From Paraburkholderia acidipaludis NBRC 101816 (GTDB taxonomy: Bacteria; Pseudomonadota; Gammaproteobacteria; Burkholderiales; Burkholderiaceae): a stretch of 64,000 nt of DNA. The DNA lies in contig NZ_BAXZ01000002.1 in NCBI RefSeq assembly GCF_000684975.1, positions 186,001 through 250,000 on the forward strand, in the 5' to 3' direction. Below, one piece after another: positions 55,289 to 64,000 of the stretch. The stretch's first letter is position 1, and every line of letters begins with the position of its first letter. A program made the position numbers and the translations under genes. The notes under the pieces are model-generated. The model had not been told where the DNA came from. It made no database searches and saw only the letters and a program-made list of their open reading frames with translations.

Positions 55289-55645
55289 CCGACAATCTTC
55301 GCGCGAGTAGCCATTGCCGACGCACAATGCATCGGCGTCAAACGTCAATGCTTGCCAGTTCGCGGCGAGCCGTGCGTCGAGGCGCCATACGCCGCGTTTT
55401 GCTGCGCAACCCGAAACGCCGCGAAAACTTTATTGCGCCGCAGACCCAAGAAAAATAGCGCAACGCAGCAAACATCGTTACGCAATCGGACATAATTTCA
55501 GGCGGATCGGGCGTCCAGGCAATGCCGATGTTCTCGGAATCCACGCTGCCGGCTCGCCCGCCGCGCCGTAGGGCAAAATAGTGCGCATGGGCTGCGCGTA
55601 ACGCTCGCGGCCTGCTTGAAACACGATCATTCGAGGAGCTTTCCC
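55289..55645. other. Non-coding region upstream of bufA
   Basis: About 360 bases that must contain the promoter of the buf operon. A CATAAT -10-like element lies near 55491-55496 in an AT-richer stretch. A SigF-type promoter, known for buf operons in Caulobacter, was not recognised. No gene seen. Confidence 0.35.
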
Positions 55646-55894
55646 ATGAAGAACAGTCTCAGCCGTCAGGCGCTGATCGCCGCCGCGCTGGCGGGGCTTG
55701 CGACTGCGGGCGTCGCGCACGCGGACGACAAGGTGAACTGCTACGGCGTGGCGAAGGCCGGCCAGAACGACTGCGCGAGCAAGACGGGCGTGCACGACTG
55801 CGCGGGCCAGGCGAAGGTCGATAACGACAAGGGCGATTTCAAGGCTATGCCGAAGGGCACCTGCGAGAAGCTCGGCGGTACGCCGGAGAAATGA
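55646..55894 (+). CDS. bufA: Bufferin-type precursor peptide BufA (DUF2282)
   Basis: An 82-residue exported peptide. Signal peptide 1-26 (ends VAHA) gives a mature part of 56 residues with four cysteines, Cys32, Cys43, Cys52 and Cys73, in NCYGVAKAGQNDCAS and VHDCAG. This is the DUF2282 pattern; members are precursors of bufferins, periplasmic peptides with thiooxazole-type modified cysteines that bind copper. ATG 55646 follows GGAG. The stop overlaps the bufB start (ATGA). Which cysteines are modified is inferred from the family. Confidence 0.92.
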   Translation: MKNSLSRQALIAAALAGLATAGVAHADDKVNCYGVAKAGQNDCASKTGVHDCAGQAKVDNDKGDFKAMPKGTCEKLGGTPEK

Positions 55895-56778
55895 ACGCCG
55901 GCAGCGGCGGCGCGCAGTGCGTCGCGAGTGGCGCCGCGCGTGCACCTGCAGGCGTCGGCATCGGGCTGCGTCATGCGCACTACGGTGAGTTCCTCGCCGC
56001 CACGCCCGCAGTGGACTGGGTCGAGGTACACAGCGAGAACTACTTCGGCGAGGGCGGCTACGATCTGTACGTGCTGGAGACGGTGCGCCGCGATCTGCCG
56101 GTGAGTCTGCACGGTGTGGGCCTCGGGCTCGGTTCGGCCGCGCCGCTCGATACGGCGCATCTCGCGCGGTTCAAGCGTCTTTGCGAGAGCATCGAGCCGG
56201 CCGTCGTCTCCGAGCATCTGTGCTGGGGCGCGACGCGCGATGGTGCATTGCACGATCTGCTGCCTATGCCGTTGAGCGAGGCGTCGCTCGACCATCTCTG
56301 TGCGCGGGTCGCGCAGATGCAGGACGTATTGCGTCGTCCGGTACTGGTCGAAAATGTTTCGGCATACGTAAGGTTCCGGGAGGACTCGCTCGGTGAGACC
56401 GAATTTCTCGCCGGGCTTGCGCGACGCACGGGCTGCGGTGTGCTGCTCGACGTGAACAATCTCTACGTCAACCAGTGCAATCACGGCGAGGACGCGCTCG
56501 CTGCCATGCGCGCGTTGCCGCCGGCGGTCGTGGGCGAGATCCACCTCGCCGGGCATCGCGTGACTTCGGCCGCCGTCGTCGACGATCATGGCTCGCGCGT
56601 CGCGCCTGCCGTATGGTCGCTGTACGAGGCCGCGCTGCAGCGTTTCGGCGCGGTCCCCACGTTGATCGAATGGGACACGGAGATCCCGTCGCTCGGCGTG
56701 CTGTTCGACGAAGCGCATCAAGCGCGCGAGCGCGTCGCGACGCTGGCAGGCGGCGGCGAGCACGCGGAGGCCAGGTGA
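55891..56778 (+). CDS. bufB: MNIO family enzyme BufB (DUF692)
   Basis: A 295-residue multinuclear non-heme iron oxidase, TIM-barrel fold, that installs the cysteine modification on the BufA precursor. Conserved metal-binding and active-site stretches are present: HSENYFGEGG (47-56), SLHGVG (72-77, His74), SEHLCW (107-112), VENVSAY (Glu154, Asn155), LLDVNNLYVN (Asp187, Asn189), GEIHLAGH (Glu216, His218), DDHG (His233) and EWDTEIP (Glu260, Asp262). It overlaps bufA by four bases and bufC by one (TGATG). Confidence 0.93.
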   Translation: MNAGSGGAQCVASGAARAPAGVGIGLRHAHYGEFLAATPAVDWVEVHSENYFGEGGYDLYVLETVRRDLPVSLHGVGLGLGSAAPLDTAHLARFKRLCESIEPAVVSEHLCWGATRDGALHDLLPMPLSEASLDHLCARVAQMQDVLRRPVLVENVSAYVRFREDSLGETEFLAGLARRTGCGVLLDVNNLYVNQCNHGEDALAAMRALPPAVVGEIHLAGHRVTSAAVVDDHGSRVAPAVWSLYEAALQRFGAVPTLIEWDTEIPSLGVLFDEAHQARERVATLAGGGEHAEAR

Positions 56779-57608
56779 TGCCGCAGCCGCAAACGCCGGA
56801 ATGGCTGGAATGGCTGGAATCGCTGCAGAAGGCCTTCGCCGCCGCGCTCGACGATCCGGCCGCCGACGCGGCGCTTGCCCCGCATCTCCAGTTCTCCTCA
56901 AATTCGGGCGATGCAGGGGAACAGCCTCTGTGCGCACGCATCGGTCTGTATCGCGGCAACATGCGTGCGGCGCGGCATCGCGCGCTGGCGAATGCCTATC
57001 CCGTGCTGGCGGCGCTGGGCGGCGACGCCTGGTTCGAGGCGCTTGCATTAGCCTATGCGCGGGCGCATCCCGCGCATGATGCCGATCTCAACCGTTTCGG
57101 CGCAGCACTGCCGGCGTTCCTCGAACACTACGAGACCGATCCGCGCTACACCTACTTCGGCGACATCGCGCGCCTGGAATGGGCATTGCACGCCGCAACG
57201 TTCGCGGCGAACACGACATCGCTCACCGTGCAGCAATGGCACGCGCTTGGCGCGGACCAACTGGCGTCGGTGCGTCTTGACGTGCACCCGGCGTGCTCGG
57301 TGTTGGCCTCGCCGTATGCCGTCGATGCGATCTGGCGCGCGCATCAGCCGAATGGCGGCGGCGCGTGGCCCGAGCGAGTCGATACGCCGTCGTGGTCGCT
57401 AGTCGCGCGGCCGCAATGGCGCCCGATATTGCTGACGCACACCGAAGCGGCACATCTGGCATTTGTCGCGATGCAGCGCGGCGCAACGCTCGATGAGGCG
57501 CTGGACGCGGCCTTCGCCGTGGATAGCGGTTTCGATTTCGCGGGCCAGTGGCGTGTCTGGATCGAGTCCGGCGCCATCGTGGGGCTGCGTGATCGGGCGC
57601 CGCGTTGA
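56778..57608 (+). CDS. bufC: BufC-type partner protein (DUF2063)
   Basis: A 276-residue protein with an N-terminal DUF2063 domain (about 50-150: RIGLYRGNMRAARHRALANA, then NRFGAALPAFLEHY) and a C-terminal domain of similar partner proteins. It acts with the MNIO enzyme, probably by binding the precursor (RRE-like role); it is not itself an enzyme as far as seen. Its ATG overlaps the bufB stop. Third and last gene of the operon. Confidence 0.9.
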   Translation: MPQPQTPEWLEWLESLQKAFAAALDDPAADAALAPHLQFSSNSGDAGEQPLCARIGLYRGNMRAARHRALANAYPVLAALGGDAWFEALALAYARAHPAHDADLNRFGAALPAFLEHYETDPRYTYFGDIARLEWALHAATFAANTTSLTVQQWHALGADQLASVRLDVHPACSVLASPYAVDAIWRAHQPNGGGAWPERVDTPSWSLVARPQWRPILLTHTEAAHLAFVAMQRGATLDEALDAAFAVDSGFDFAGQWRVWIESGAIVGLRDRAPR

Positions 57609-57636
57609 CTCACCGTCACCGTCGCGGACAGCGGCC

Positions 57637-57671
57637 AAAAAAAAACCGCTCAAGCCGGTAGGCATGAGCGG
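57637..57671 (-). terminator. Orphan leftward terminator after bufC
   Basis: CCGCTCA (57646-57652) pairs with TGAGCGG (57665-57671), with an inner GCC/GGC. Nine T's follow on the minus strand (complement of 57637-57645). No leftward gene is upstream; on the plus strand there is no T-run. Confidence 0.75.
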
Positions 57672-57946
57672 AAAGTCGGAGAGTTTACAGCTTCTGCATG
57701 AACTGTCATGGGGTCACGCAGCGATAAGCAGTCTATCGGCTGCACCGGCCGGCAGATATCAGACTAAGACGAATTCTTGACCCGAATCCAGGTGATGTGC
57801 GCGTTCGCCGCAGCTTGCCAGGCAGTTTGCGGCTCCGTACACTCGCGCCTGATTTCCATTCGGGGTGTCCGGCGGCCGCGCGGGCGCTTTGGCGACACCC
57901 CCCAGACAACCGGAAACAGAACACGCCGCCAAGAGGAGCCCTCCCC

Positions 57947-59260
57947 ATGTCCGATTCCTATTTCCCCCGCTGGCGCCCGCAGTCGAGCGGCGCCAAACGT
58001 GCCGGCGGCGTCGTCGCCACCGACGAGCGCCTCGCCTGGCCGCAGATGGTCGCGATGGGCGTGCAGCACGTCGTGGCGATGTTCGGCTCGACCGTGCTCG
58101 CGCCGCTGCTCATGGGCTTCGATCCGAACCTGTGCATTTTCATGTCCGGCATCGGCACGCTGCTGTTCTTCGCCGTGGTGGGCGGGCGCGTGCCGAGCTA
58201 TCTCGGTTCGAGCTTCGCCTTCATCGGACTCGTGATCGCGGTGACGGGCTACAGCGGCCACGGCCCGAATCCGAACATTCCGGTCGCGCTCGGCGGCATC
58301 ATCGTGTGCGGCGCGGTCTATGCGGTGATCGGCCTGATCGTTTCGGCGGTGGGTACGAAGTGGATCGAAACGCTCATGCCGCCCGTCGTCACGGGCGCGA
58401 TCGTCTGCGTGATCGGCCTGAATCTCGCGCCCATCGCCGTGAAGGGCGTGAGCGGCTCGCAGTTCGATGCGTGGATGGCGCTCGTCACCGTGCTCTGCGT
58501 GGGCGCGGTGGCGGTCTTCACGCGCGGCATGCTGCAGCGCCTGCTGATTCTCGTGGGCCTCCTGATCGCCTACGTGATCTACGCGATCGTCACCAACGGC
58601 ATGGGCCTCGGCAAGCCGATCGACTTCTCGATCGTCGCCAACGCGGCGTGGTTCGGTCTGCCGAAGTTCGGCGCGCCGGTCTTCGACGTTCACGCCATGG
58701 CGCTGCTCGTGCCGATCGCGGTGATCCTCGTCGCCGAAAATCTCGGCCACATCAAGGCCGTTTCCGCGATGACGGGCACGAACCTCGACCGCTACATCGG
58801 CCGCGCGTTCATTGGCGACGGCATTGCCACCGTCGTTTCGGGCTTCGTCGGCGGCACGGGCGTCACGACCTACGCGGAGAACATCGGCGTGATGGCGGTC
58901 ACGCGCATCTACTCGACGCTCGTGTTTGCCGTGGCCGCGCTGATCGCGATCGTGCTGGGCTTCTCGCCGAAATTCGGCGCCGTGATCCAGACGATTCCGG
59001 GCCCGGTGCTGGGCGGCGTGTCGATCGTCGTGTTCGGCCTCATTGCCGTGACCGGCGCGCGCATCTGGGTCGTCAACAAGGTGGACTTCTCCGACAACCG
59101 CAACCTGATCGTCGCGGCCGTCACGCTCGTGCTCGGCGCGGGCGACTTCTCGCTCAAGCTCGGCGGCTTTGGCCTCGGCGGCATCGGCACGGCTACCTTC
59201 GGCGCGATCATTCTCTACGCGCTCCTGCGCCGTAAGCCGGCGCAGGAAGCTGCCGTTTGA
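57947..59260 (+). CDS. NCS2 uracil/xanthine permease
   Basis: A 437-residue inner-membrane nucleobase symporter of the NCS2 family (UraA/RutG side). About 14 helices. GGTGVTTYAENIGVMAVT is the conserved motif region of helix 10, and ILVAENLGHIKAVSAMTG the helix 8 region with the substrate-binding glutamate. ATG 57947 (MSDSYFPRWR) follows GAGGAG; the open frame upstream is arginine-rich. Whether it takes uracil, xanthine or both is not fixed by sequence. Confidence 0.92.
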   Translation: MSDSYFPRWRPQSSGAKRAGGVVATDERLAWPQMVAMGVQHVVAMFGSTVLAPLLMGFDPNLCIFMSGIGTLLFFAVVGGRVPSYLGSSFAFIGLVIAVTGYSGHGPNPNIPVALGGIIVCGAVYAVIGLIVSAVGTKWIETLMPPVVTGAIVCVIGLNLAPIAVKGVSGSQFDAWMALVTVLCVGAVAVFTRGMLQRLLILVGLLIAYVIYAIVTNGMGLGKPIDFSIVANAAWFGLPKFGAPVFDVHAMALLVPIAVILVAENLGHIKAVSAMTGTNLDRYIGRAFIGDGIATVVSGFVGGTGVTTYAENIGVMAVTRIYSTLVFAVAALIAIVLGFSPKFGAVIQTIPGPVLGGVSIVVFGLIAVTGARIWVVNKVDFSDNRNLIVAAVTLVLGAGDFSLKLGGFGLGGIGTATFGAIILYALLRRKPAQEAAV

Positions 59261-59326
59261 GGCCGCGCTGCGGCGCGTCGCGGGTCACACCGCTTCGCTT
59301 CGCATACCCAGGCACCCAGGCGCGGC

Positions 59327-60994
59327 TCAGCCGCGCCCCCGCCTGCGCGTGGTCACTGCCGTTTCGGATAGATCCACCTCGCGCACGAGCTTGTTCATCG
59401 TTTCGTCGTTGATCTTCTGCTGGTTGCGCAGCGCGAGCAGCGTCGCGCGTTCGGCGCGCATGGCGGCAAGGCGCATGCGCACCTCCAGCGCTTCGCCGCG
59501 GCGGGCGTGCTGGCTGCGGTCGCGGTCGGAGTCGAGCGTCGCGATGCGCCGCCGGTAGATGTCCATCACGCGCGCCGTCGTATCGGCGGCGTAGGCGGCG
59601 TCCGATTCGTCGAGCTGCTCGCTGACTTCGTCGTGCAGGGCGTCGATGGCGCGGATGGCCGCCTGCGCGGCCTGCACGCGCGCGGCGCGCTCCTCGGCCG
59701 CGTGCGGCGGCACGCCGGAACGGCCCACGCTGCGCAACAGCAGCGGCAGCCCCACGATCGCCACGAGCAGCGAGGCGAGAATCACGCCCGTCGCGATGAA
59801 GATCGCGGTGTCGCGTCCGGGCAGCGCGCTGCCGTCGGCAAGCGCCACGGGCAGCGAGAGCACGCCCGCGAGCGTGACGGCGCCGCGCACACCCGCCACG
59901 GTCGTGATCGCGACCGTGCGCAGCCCCGGCACGGCGCTCGCCATGCCGCGACGCGCCGCGTTGCGGCTCGCCACCCAGCGCAGCAGCCAGACCCATATGA
60001 AACGCATGGCGTAGAGCGCGGCGAGCACGGCGGCGACATAGCCGATCAGCAGCAACATCTGCGCGTTGCTCGTATGATGCGCGTCGAGCAGCGCCTTGCC
60101 GAGAATGCCCGGAAACTGCAGGCCGAGCAGCGTGAACACCATGCCGTTGAAGACGAACTCGATCATCGTCCAGGTGCTCGCCGCGCGCACGCGCGCCGAG
60201 ACGGGCCCCATATGGGCGACGCTCGTGTAGTTCATCATCATCCCCGCCGCGACGGCCGCGAGCACGCCCGAGCATTCCATATGCTCGGCGAAGAGATAGG
60301 CCGCGAACGGGATCAGCAGCGTCATCACGACGCCGGGCGCGGGGTCGCCGTCGTCGGTGACATTGAGAAAGCGCGCCGACACGAAGCTGAAAATCCAGCC
60401 GATCGCGGCGCCCACGGCGAGCCCGCCCGCCGCGATCACGACGAAGCTCAGCGCGGCCGCATGCAGCGAGAAATAACCGGTGAGCGCGGCGGCCACGGCA
60501 AATTTGAGCGCGACGAGGCCCGACGCGTCGTTCATCAGCGCTTCGCCTTCGAGGATGTGCATGAGCTGCGCGGGCAGGCGATCCTTGCCGGCGATGGCGG
60601 AGAGCGCGACGGCGTCGGTGGGCGAGAGCACGGCCGCGAGCGCGAACGCGACGGGCAGCGAGACCTGCGGCACGAGCCAGTGCACGAAATAGCCCACGGC
60701 GACCACCGTGAAGAGCACGAGGCCCAGCGCGAGCGTGAGGATCGCGCGGCGCTGCAGGAAGAACTCGCGCTTGGGAATGCGCCAGCCGTCCGCGAACAGC
60801 AGCGGCGGGATGAACAGCGCCATGAAAATGTCGGGGTCGAACGTGACGTGCGGGTTCACGCGCGGAAACGTGAGCAGCGCGCCAATGCCGATCTGCACGA
60901 GCGGCAGCGGCAATTTAACGGGCAAAAGACGCACGACGACGCCCGAAAGCGCCACCGCCAGGAGCAAAATGAGAACGGTGAAGAGGATTTCCAT
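59327..60994 (-). CDS. CPA1 family Na+/H+ antiporter
   Basis: A 555-residue monovalent cation/proton antiporter. About 12 membrane helices (1-410) with the transport-site motif LEGEALMNDASGLVALK in helix 5 and LSPTDAVALSAIAGKDRLP. A long cytoplasmic tail (about 420-555) is alpha-helical and highly charged and may regulate the pump. ATG 60994 (MEILFTVLIL) is chosen; the long open extension upstream is not membrane-like. Convergent with the uracil permease gene. Confidence 0.9.
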   Translation of the reverse strand: MEILFTVLILLLAVALSGVVVRLLPVKLPLPLVQIGIGALLTFPRVNPHVTFDPDIFMALFIPPLLFADGWRIPKREFFLQRRAILTLALGLVLFTVVAVGYFVHWLVPQVSLPVAFALAAVLSPTDAVALSAIAGKDRLPAQLMHILEGEALMNDASGLVALKFAVAAALTGYFSLHAAALSFVVIAAGGLAVGAAIGWIFSFVSARFLNVTDDGDPAPGVVMTLLIPFAAYLFAEHMECSGVLAAVAAGMMMNYTSVAHMGPVSARVRAASTWTMIEFVFNGMVFTLLGLQFPGILGKALLDAHHTSNAQMLLLIGYVAAVLAALYAMRFIWVWLLRWVASRNAARRGMASAVPGLRTVAITTVAGVRGAVTLAGVLSLPVALADGSALPGRDTAIFIATGVILASLLVAIVGLPLLLRSVGRSGVPPHAAEERAARVQAAQAAIRAIDALHDEVSEQLDESDAAYAADTTARVMDIYRRRIATLDSDRDRSQHARRGEALEVRMRLAAMRAERATLLALRNQQKINDETMNKLVREVDLSETAVTTRRRGRG

Positions 60995-61355
60995 CGATTG
61001 GGCGAAGAAGGGGGAGAGGCGTCCCCTTGATGCAGAAAGGTTGGCAGAAGCGGCCGGCGGGTCGCTCAGGTTGGGGAACAGTTTAGCCCGAGGGCGCGAA
61101 CGGATGCCGTGAAGCGGTCGCGGCGGGGCGGCCGATCGCGTGCACAATGCTGGTGCGCGCGGTGCCTGGTCGATGCCCGTTCGCGACGCATGCGGTGTGT
61201 TCCCGACCCGCATTCCGATGCGCGTCACATTGGAGTGCGAGCGAGCACGGACCTTGCTTACCCGCTGCGTGTGACGCAATGAACCGGCCCCGGCGGCCAT
61301 CTCCGCGCGAGTGCCTCGCGCTAACGCCGGCGCCGGTCTCGCGCGAGAGGAAGGC
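60995..61355. other. Divergent gap between antiporter and EAL genes
   Basis: About 360 GC-rich bases. Both flanking frames run open into it, but start signals place the genes outside. No operator or promoter stands out. Confidence 0.35.
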
Positions 61356-62633
61356 ATGACCACAGAGCAACAGGACAGAACGGCCGCCGCACCGCCCGGC
61401 TTCAGCATGAGCGTCGCTTCGGGGCTGGAGCGCTATAGCGCGCGACATGGCGATCTCACGCTGACGAGCGTGTTCCAGCCGGTTTTCAGCCTTTCGCACA
61501 TGCGGGCGATCGGCTACGAAGGACTGCTGCGCGCACACGACGCGCTCGACCGCCCCATTTCGCCCATCGACGTATTCGGCGAAGCGGCGCGCGTGGGCGA
61601 GACGCTGCAGCTCGATCGCCTGGCGCAAGGGCTGCATATCGAGAACTTCAAGCTGCTTGGCGCGGAGCGCGAATGGCTCTTTCTCAACGTGCATCCGGGC
61701 ACCCTGATCGAGCCGTATCACACGGCGGCGCTGCTCGCGAACCTGCGGCGGCTCGACTTGCCGCCGCGGCGCATCGTGCTCGAGGTGCTGGAAGAAGAGG
61801 CCGCCGATCTCGACCAGCTCTCGCAAGCCGTGGCCTCGTTTCGCGAGCGCGGCTTTCTCGTGGCGCTCGACGACTTCGGCGCGGGCCACGTCGATATCGG
61901 CCGCGTATGGCAGCTCAATCCCGACATCGTCAAGCTCGACCGCATCATGCTGCTGCATGCGGCGCATCGCGCGGACATGGCGGCGACGCTGCCCGCGCTC
62001 GTCGCGCTGCTGCACGAGGCGGGCAAGCTCGTGCTGATCGAAGGTGTGGAGACGGAGCAGGAGGCGCAGCTCGCGCTGTCGTGCAACGCGGATTTCGCGC
62101 AGGGTTTTTTCTTCGCGCGGCCCGCGCCGGGGCTCACCGACGCGGCGCACGCGCAGTCCGTGATCGCCGAGGCGACCGAGCGCTTTCGCACGCAGACCGA
62201 GCAGCGCGAGCGCGGCACGGCAAACCGGCTCGCGCCCTATGTGCGCGCCTTCGAGCGCGCGGCGGAGCGGCTCGGCGCCGGCGAGTCCATGGAGGAGGTG
62301 TGCTGGAATTTCCTCGGGCTCGATTACGCGGCGCGCTGCTATCTGCTCGACGCGAACGGACGGCAGGCGGGGCGCAACGTCGTGCTGCGCGTCGACCGTG
62401 CGCAGCACGATGCACGCTTTCTGCCGCTGGACGATGCGCAGGGGGCGAACTGGCTCAGGCGTCCTTACTTTCGGGCGGCGCTGACCGGGCCGGGGCGCGT
62501 GCACGTCACCGCGCCTTATCTGTCGATCAACGAGGCGTTGCCATGCGTGACGCTTTCGATGGCCGTGCACGTGGGCGACCGGCTTTGCGTGCTGTGCGGG
62601 GACGTGGACTGGCTTTCGGATGAGCCGCGGTGA
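61356..62633 (+). CDS. EAL-domain cyclic di-GMP phosphodiesterase
   Basis: A 425-residue soluble protein. The EAL domain (about 35-265) keeps the metal and catalytic residues: Glu55 (in EGL instead of EAL), Asn111, Glu143, Asp172-Asp173 (DDFGAG), Lys193, Glu229 and Gln249, so it is probably active. The C-terminal part (about 275-425: WNFLGLDYAARCYLLDANGR) resembles the PAS-like YkuI_C domain. ATG 61356 follows GAGAGGAAGG. No membrane segments; the signal sensed is unknown. Confidence 0.9.
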   Translation: MTTEQQDRTAAAPPGFSMSVASGLERYSARHGDLTLTSVFQPVFSLSHMRAIGYEGLLRAHDALDRPISPIDVFGEAARVGETLQLDRLAQGLHIENFKLLGAEREWLFLNVHPGTLIEPYHTAALLANLRRLDLPPRRIVLEVLEEEAADLDQLSQAVASFRERGFLVALDDFGAGHVDIGRVWQLNPDIVKLDRIMLLHAAHRADMAATLPALVALLHEAGKLVLIEGVETEQEAQLALSCNADFAQGFFFARPAPGLTDAAHAQSVIAEATERFRTQTEQRERGTANRLAPYVRAFERAAERLGAGESMEEVCWNFLGLDYAARCYLLDANGRQAGRNVVLRVDRAQHDARFLPLDDAQGANWLRRPYFRAALTGPGRVHVTAPYLSINEALPCVTLSMAVHVGDRLCVLCGDVDWLSDEPR

Positions 62634-62667
62634 ACGCCTGGGCGCACGCTGGCTGAGCTGCAAATGA

Positions 62668-62693
62668 AACGGGCGGCTCTCTGGCCGCCCGTT
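62668..62693. terminator. Hairpin between convergent genes
   Basis: A perfect 10-bp stem (AACGGGCGGC 62668-62677, GCCGCCCGTT 62684-62693) with a 6-base loop in the 88-base gap. T-tracts are weak. Confidence 0.6.
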
Positions 62694-62721
62694 GCGCTTC
62701 CATGCGCTTACGTCGCGCGCG

Positions 62722-64000
62722 TCACTTCGCCACAACCACCGGAATCCCGCGCAGCGCCCCTGCGCCCTTGAACGACTCGACGGCCTCCTGCACCACGGCG
62801 CTCGTCTTTGCCTCCAGCTTCAAGCGCGCCGCCAGTTCGCGCTCGCTGCGCTTCACGGCCGCGAGGTTGGCGAGCTTCACATGGCCGTAGCCGCGCACGC
62901 GCTGGTAGAGGCTCGCAAGCTTCGCAATATCGTCGGCGTTCTGCGCATCGAGGTGTGCGAGCGCACCGCGCATCGTGGCTTCGTAGTCGTCGGCGAGTGC
63001 GCGTTCCATGCGGCGTTCGAGCGTCTTGCCGAACGGATCGAGCCACGTGCCGCGCACGCTGCGGCCCTTCGAAAGCAGCCCCAGTGCCTTCCACATCCAC
63101 TGGCCGAACTGCATTTTGCGAGGCACTCCACCCTCCTTTGCGTGCGCAACGAGCGGCGGCGCCATGTTGAACTTCACCGTGAAATCGCGGGCCGCCGTGC
63201 CTTCGAACTGCGCTTCGAGCGCGGCGCGGAACGCGGGATCGGTATGCAGCCGCGCCACCTCGTATTCGTCCTTCACCGCGAGCAGGCGATAGAACGTCGT
63301 CGCCACGGCGCGCGCGGGCGCTTCGCCTTCGCGCTTGTCCGCGGCACGGGCCGCATCGACGAGCGCGCGGTAACGCTTCGCGTAACCCGCGCCGCCATAA
63401 GTGACGAGACGCGCTTCACGGTCGGCGATCAGCTCGTCGAGCGTCTGCGTAAACTTCGGCGTGCCAGGCGGCTTGCGCGCGGCGTCGAGCGATTCGAGCG
63501 CGGCGGGGTCGGCGGCGGCGAGGCGGCCGATCGAGAACGCCATCAGGTTTGCCTGCACGGCTATGTTGTTGAGTTCGATCGCGCGCGTGAGCGCCGCGAG
63601 CGAAACGGGCACGAGGCCAAGCTGCCACGCGAAGCCGAGCATCACGATGTTCGCGCCGATCGTGTCGCCGAGGAAGCGCTGGGCGAGCGCCTGGGCGTCG
63701 CATGTCGACAGCGGATCTTGCGTCGTCGCGGCGCCGTTCGTGGCCGCGTGACGCATCTTCGCGAGCAGGGCGTCTGCATGCAGGTTCGCTTCGGGGTTCT
63801 GCACGAACGACGCGTTCGGAATCTCGTGCGTGTTCACGACGATGCGCGTGCGGTCGTGGCGCACGGTCTGCAGCGCGTCGGCGCCCGCGCCCACCACCAT
63901 GTCGCAGGCGAGCAGCAGGTCGGCCTGTTGCGTGTCGATGCGCACCTGGTTGAGCAGCGCGTCGGTGGCGGCGAAGCGCACGAACGAGAGCACCGAGCCG
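62722..64000 (-). CDS. Indolepyruvate ferredoxin oxidoreductase, C-terminal part (5' end outside window)
   Basis: The last about 425 codons of a large fused 2-oxoacid:ferredoxin oxidoreductase that oxidatively decarboxylates indolepyruvate and other aryl pyruvates to acyl-CoA. The visible part has the end of the gamma (POR-type) domain (LLACDMVVGAGADALQTV, GANIVMLGFAWQLGLVPVS) and the DUF6537-type C-terminal domain (FNMAPPLVAHA, RGYGHVKLANL). The frame continues past the right edge; the first Met at 63993 is a GTG valine codon in the real protein (GSVLSFVRF). The full protein is usually about 1150-1200 residues. Confidence 0.9.
   Translation of the reverse strand, partial: GSVLSFVRFAATDALLNQVRIDTQQADLLLACDMVVGAGADALQTVRHDRTRIVVNTHEIPNASFVQNPEANLHADALLAKMRHAATNGAATTQDPLSTCDAQALAQRFLGDTIGANIVMLGFAWQLGLVPVSLAALTRAIELNNIAVQANLMAFSIGRLAAADPAALESLDAARKPPGTPKFTQTLDELIADREARLVTYGGAGYAKRYRALVDAARAADKREGEAPARAVATTFYRLLAVKDEYEVARLHTDPAFRAALEAQFEGTAARDFTVKFNMAPPLVAHAKEGGVPRKMQFGQWMWKALGLLSKGRSVRGTWLDPFGKTLERRMERALADDYEATMRGALAHLDAQNADDIAKLASLYQRVRGYGHVKLANLAAVKRSERELAARLKLEAKTSAVVQEAVESFKGAGALRGIPVVVAK

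Overview
The window is GC-rich chromosomal DNA that reads like a betaproteobacterium of the Burkholderia/Paraburkholderia group. Support comes from DksA with a single-cysteine finger, an H-NS protein with the Burkholderia-type YRDP...TWSGRG tail, the lpxL-dapF-DUF484-xerC order next to metK, and the codon use. This assignment is inference from gene content; no 16S gene is present. Nearly all of the window is ordinary chromosome. I see no phage, insertion sequence, integron or CRISPR array.

Layout. 1-3.1 kb: the 5' part of hslV, dksA, and a CobW/COG0523 metal chaperone behind a Zur-like box. 3.2-8.1 kb: a leftward run lpxL-dapF-DUF484-xerC-rlmI, divergent from metK (8.4-9.6 kb), which has a long structured leader. 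9.7-17.4 kb: mixed single genes (PhyH-type dioxygenase, aldo/keto reductase, desaturase, MFS exporter, SrkA kinase, small proteins). 17.5-21.4 kb: a secreted transglutaminase-like protein, then an oxalate/formate-type MFS carrier with a 42-residue partner protein. 21.5-29.0 kb: a seven-gene molybdenum hydroxylase operon, coxS-coxL-coxM-coxD-coxE-coxG-xdhC, of form II CODH-like type. 29.4-36.5 kb: amino acid permease, a soluble NarL-type two-component pair, Fpr, LysE exporter, an endonuclease/phosphatase-fold protein, and a secreted hypothetical. 36.9-42.6 kb: LhgO-like oxidoreductase, HiPIP, amidase, dienelactone hydrolase, branched-chain amino acid binding protein. 42.7-49.2 kb: MFS, HugZ-like protein, H-NS, zinc-type CDF exporter, Lrp/AsnC regulator, and an exonuclease/metallo-beta-lactamase-fold pair. 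49.2-54.0 kb: RlpA, RsmI, then yraN-diaA-dolP-cytochrome c and tRNA-Ala(CGC). 54.1-57.6 kb: a frameshifted SRPBCC gene, a small hypothetical, and a compact bufA-bufB-bufC operon. 57.9-64 kb: NCS2 uracil/xanthine permease, CPA1 Na+/H+ antiporter, EAL phosphodiesterase, and the 3' part of an indolepyruvate ferredoxin oxidoreductase gene.

The most interesting system is bufA-bufB-bufC at 55,646-57,608. It encodes a signal-peptide-bearing cysteine peptide (DUF2282), an MNIO enzyme (DUF692) and a DUF2063 partner, translationally coupled by ATGA and TGATG overlaps. This matches the recently described bufferin type of copper-binding modified peptide. Other points of interest are the form II cox operon, the single-cysteine DksA beside a COG0523 gene, the structured leaders of metK and rlpA, and several hairpin clusters that may be small RNAs.
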